NCBI RefSeq assembly: GCF_020382885.2
Contig: NC_058493.1
Span: 27,286,999-27,350,998, forward strand
Length of the DNA stretch: 64,000 bases
From: Scatophagus argus
Taxonomy: Eukaryota > Chordata > Actinopteri > Scatophagidae
Direction: 5' to 3'
Part shown: one piece after another, positions 61,361 through 64,000 of the stretch
Layout: every line of letters starts with the position of its first letter
How positions within the stretch are numbered: the first letter of the stretch is position 1
Notes under the pieces: generated by a model
What the model saw: the letters and a program-made list of their open reading frames with translations, nothing else
What the model was told of the DNA's origin: nothing
Database searches by the model: none
Position numbers and translations under genes: made by a program

Positions 61361-63487
61361 TTAAAAGATAGGAATGTAGTTGTCGATCTTAGCGCGGTGC
61401 CGCTGGGCGATGCACTCTGCGATCCACACGATGTTCCTGCACTCCTGCTCCTTCAGCTTCACGTAAGCGTAGAAAACACTGAAGTGGAACTGGTTGAGGA
61501 AGGCCAGCTTGTTCAGCTTCACCTGCGAGGAGGAAGAGACTGATGAGTGCACAAACACACACTCCTGATCCGTTCCAACAGGAAACTTCATATTGTCTAT
61601 AAGCTGACACCTCATTTCAGATACAAATCCGTATGGGCCTATTATGTGCCGGCCTGTCAGAAATCAGAATCAGAATCAGAATTCCTTTATTAATCCCTGG
61701 AGGGAAATTCTTGAAATGAGTCACTCTGAGGTAATTTAGAGGAAGAGTCACCATTACACAGTCTGTCCACCAGAGGGCAAGATGTGCTGTGAGACGGACT
61801 GCACTGTATGAACATTTCAAAAGAGGAGAAACAGCCACAGTCTGTTATCGCACCAAACTCCTCCTTCTGCTTATTAAACATGACGGAGCCGTGACTGCGC
61901 CTGAGTTCAGCCGGACAGTGTGTACATACGGCCAAAGGCTGACGATTACGTGTATGTGTGATCACGCGTGTCACCTCATGCTCGAAGAAACGGTCCTCCA
62001 GCGTTTTGTCGCCCGGGTTGCTTCCGGCGCCCTCGAACAGCAGCTTGTACTCCTGAGGACGTGAGACAAGTTTAGACACACTGACAGCCGCAGTGATTGG
62101 TACAAAGTGTTTCACATCAGCAGTGCAGACAGGAGAGCTGGACAGACATGAGGGAACAACACAAACCGAGTTAACGCTCACACACTCACACACCAAGTTT
62201 GGTTAACTTATCGCTGGTTACATTTCACACCTCAAAGCTGAGCTGATCCCAGCTGCCTTTTGGACTTACGGGGTAGAAATCAGCGACGGCTTTGACCTGC
62301 TCGTAGTCATCCGCCCGGGCCAGCTGAGCAAGGCCTTCTGGGTAAAGCTTGCCGCAGTGGGGGAAGAGTTTGGCGCGGTCCTCCTTGGACAGCTCTGTGC
62401 CGAATGAGTTGATGGTGATGATGAAGGCTCTCCTGTCTGCCTCGAACTGCAGCAGAGACAGCAAACAAACAACAGGTGAATGAAAGACCTGATTCTTCAA
62501 CCCGCAGCTAAAAAACACACATGATGAGTCACAGTGTGTCCATTTACAAACGTTTAGCACACTACGTCCACCTTAAGCCAATGTAATAATGTATCAATAT
62601 TGATCTATGTAAGAAACCACTTTCATGATTTAATGTATTTATGGTACAGAAAGACAACTTTAAAAAGCCTGAATCGAAGCAAACCAGACACTTCAGACCT
62701 TCTCAAAGATGCTTCAGATTTTAATCAGACGTCCTCCACCCGCTCTGTGTGTGTGTGTGTGTGTGTTTTCACCCTCTAAACTGAGCACAGACTCACCTCC
62801 AGAATAGGACACATGGTGTCGGCGGTGGTTCCTCCGAGGTTGGAGCAGAACTTGTAGAAAGCCTCGAGGTAAGCCTGGAAACATGAACAAAATCATCGCC
62901 CGTTTCATTAAATATTATTAAAATGATAATCAAATATAAACATAATCTCAGTGTAAAGTCTTGCAATTTACACAACGTTCACGCAACGTTCACGCAACGT
63001 TCAAAAAACATTTGCCATCAGTGAGTCGTTGTATCTCTCAGAATATTTAGCTCTTGCATGAGTTTAATCTGTTTGCTTTACCTTGTAGAGTGTGTTACGA
63101 ATGATTTCAATGTTCATCTCATCCAAGTCCTGTTCAGATATGCAGTCCTGGAAGAACGCAGCTGAAAAAAAAAAAAAAGAATTTACAGAAATCAAAGTTG
63201 AATATTTCTTTAAGTTTTGGCGCCACCTGCTGTTCTGTGACAGTCACTACAATTCACAGTTTTCACATTCATTTGTGTTTAAGTTGCAGTTTGCAGGGAG
63301 GTACACACCCAGGGGCGTGTCCACCAGGATGGCGTTGTAGAGCTCGGCGGGGGTCTGGGCGATGTTGACCGCCTCCATCTGCTCGAAGCTGCCCAGCGGG
63401 TGACACTTTGGCACCAGCTCAGAGATGGCGCGCTGGTGGAGGGTGCCCGTGATCAGCAGGATGACGTTGTCGATCATGTAGCTGTAC
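61361..63487 (-). CDS. atp6v0d1: V-type ATPase Vo subunit d1, N-terminus off window
   Basis: Subunit d of the membrane Vo sector couples the rotating central stalk of the V-ATPase to the proteolipid ring, which acidifies lysosomes and endosomes. Exons seen: 63487-63309, 63161-63082, 62874-62797, 62446-62270, 62052-61975 and 61522-61361, all GT-AG and in phase. They give 250 aa and a stop, matching residues 102-351 of the human 351-aa protein with no length change. Landmarks: [76 protein letters not shown] and the end KIDNYIPIF. The last words fit d1; as I recall d2 ends SYIPIL. The upstream exons that encode the first 101 residues were not found before 64000, so the gene continues past the right edge. 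Confidence 0.96.
61655..61720 (-). repeat. Retroposon tail in an atp6v0d1 intron
   Basis: On the minus strand AATTTCCCTCCAGGGATTAA and a (TTCTGA)n run form the common LINE/SINE tail of fish. It is related to the tail at 51690. Confidence 0.6.
61767..61781 (+). promoter_or_regulatory. CTCF-like core site in atp6v0d1 intron
   Basis: CCACCAGAGGGCAAG fits the CTCF core consensus by eye. Occupancy unknown. Confidence 0.35.
62744..62766. repeat. (GT)n microsatellite
   Basis: Eleven GT units in an atp6v0d1 intron. Confidence 0.9.
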
Positions 63488-64000
63488 CTGAAGTCACGCA
63501 GCAGGTGGGGAGGGGATGAAGCCAGTTTAGTCACCCTTCTTTTACAATGCATCGCAATATATTGACAGGAAGGCAACACCATGAAATTTGTCCCTGCTGG
63601 TGCATTCAAGGACCCTCAAGGACTATTGGACAGCAACGTTATTAAAGCAAGAAACACATGATCTTTCGTATAATTTTGTGTTTTTTCCAAGAACATCCTC
63701 TTCAATGGATGTAGTCACAGCATGTAACTATCAGTACTCAGATGTCAGAGTTTACCTGAATGCACCAGAGACTTTCAGCTGAAGTACCAAAAAATAACAA
63801 ACCTCTGAAGAAAAATCAGGTGACTGAATATTTACTGATATGGATTAGTAGCACAACATCCACAGGATGACAACAACATAAGCTTCATCATAAATGAAGC
63901 GCCGCCTAGAAATCGTATTTCCCAGACATGAGGGAACATCCTTGTTTGGTACAAAACGCAGCAAAATCACATTATTGTCATTTATATATATATATATATA
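63488..64000. other. Partial atp6v0d1 intron at right edge
   Basis: No exon of the missing N-terminal part is visible before the window ends in a (TA)n run at 63982-64000. Confidence 0.6.

Noticed and set aside
1-64000. CRISPR arrays, operons, phage or bacterial systems
   Set aside because: The DNA is clearly vertebrate, with spliced genes. The regular repeats seen are minisatellite or microsatellite in nature.

Overview
This window looks like nuclear DNA of a teleost fish, probably a spiny-rayed one. Coding exons are short, split by AT-rich introns and bounded by GT-AG sites. Microsatellites are abundant, and the mobile-element relics are of fish type: L2- and CR1-like LINE tails, a Penelope-like remnant, a tRNA-like SINE and a broken finTRIM gene. 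All gene names come from protein motifs I recognise by eye; no search was run.

Layout, left to right. (1) 1-240 may be the 3' UTR of an unseen + strand gene. (2) 1410-11433 (-) with a non-coding first exon near 14.7 kb: tnnt3, fast skeletal troponin T, 14 coding exons, 283 aa by my join. (3) 20524-26451 (+): a 1975-codon coding exon best read as a very long prr33-like protein. (4) 28721-44622 (-): lsp1, an F-actin-binding protein. Its largest intron holds a decayed finTRIM copy on the opposite strand, and another intron holds an L2-like LINE 3' end. (5) 45-51.6 kb: no gene found, several repeat relics. (6) 51906-55217 (-): a secreted protein with three C-type lectin-like domains, 368 aa. (7) 56773-59887 (-): foxr1, forkhead box R1, 319 aa; one intron is almost filled by a 0.86 kb minisatellite. 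(8) 61361 to about 63487 (-): atp6v0d1, V-ATPase Vo subunit d1; the N-terminal 100 or so residues lie beyond the right edge.

The tnnt3 - prr33 - lsp1 block has the same order and relative orientations as human 11p15.5 (TNNT3 - PRR33 - LSP1). Tnni2, which follows LSP1 in human, is not visible, so synteny appears to break right of lsp1. Tnnt3 acts in fast-muscle thin filaments and LSP1 on cortical actin. The lectin, foxr1 and atp6v0d1 have no evident functional tie to that block.

I did not find a convincing new biological system. The most unusual signals are the prr33 coding exon of nearly 6 kb, the foxr1 intronic minisatellite with a 321 bp higher-order duplication, a perfect 24 bp hairpin in tnnt3 intron 1, and a dispersed repeat that carries a CTCF-like core.
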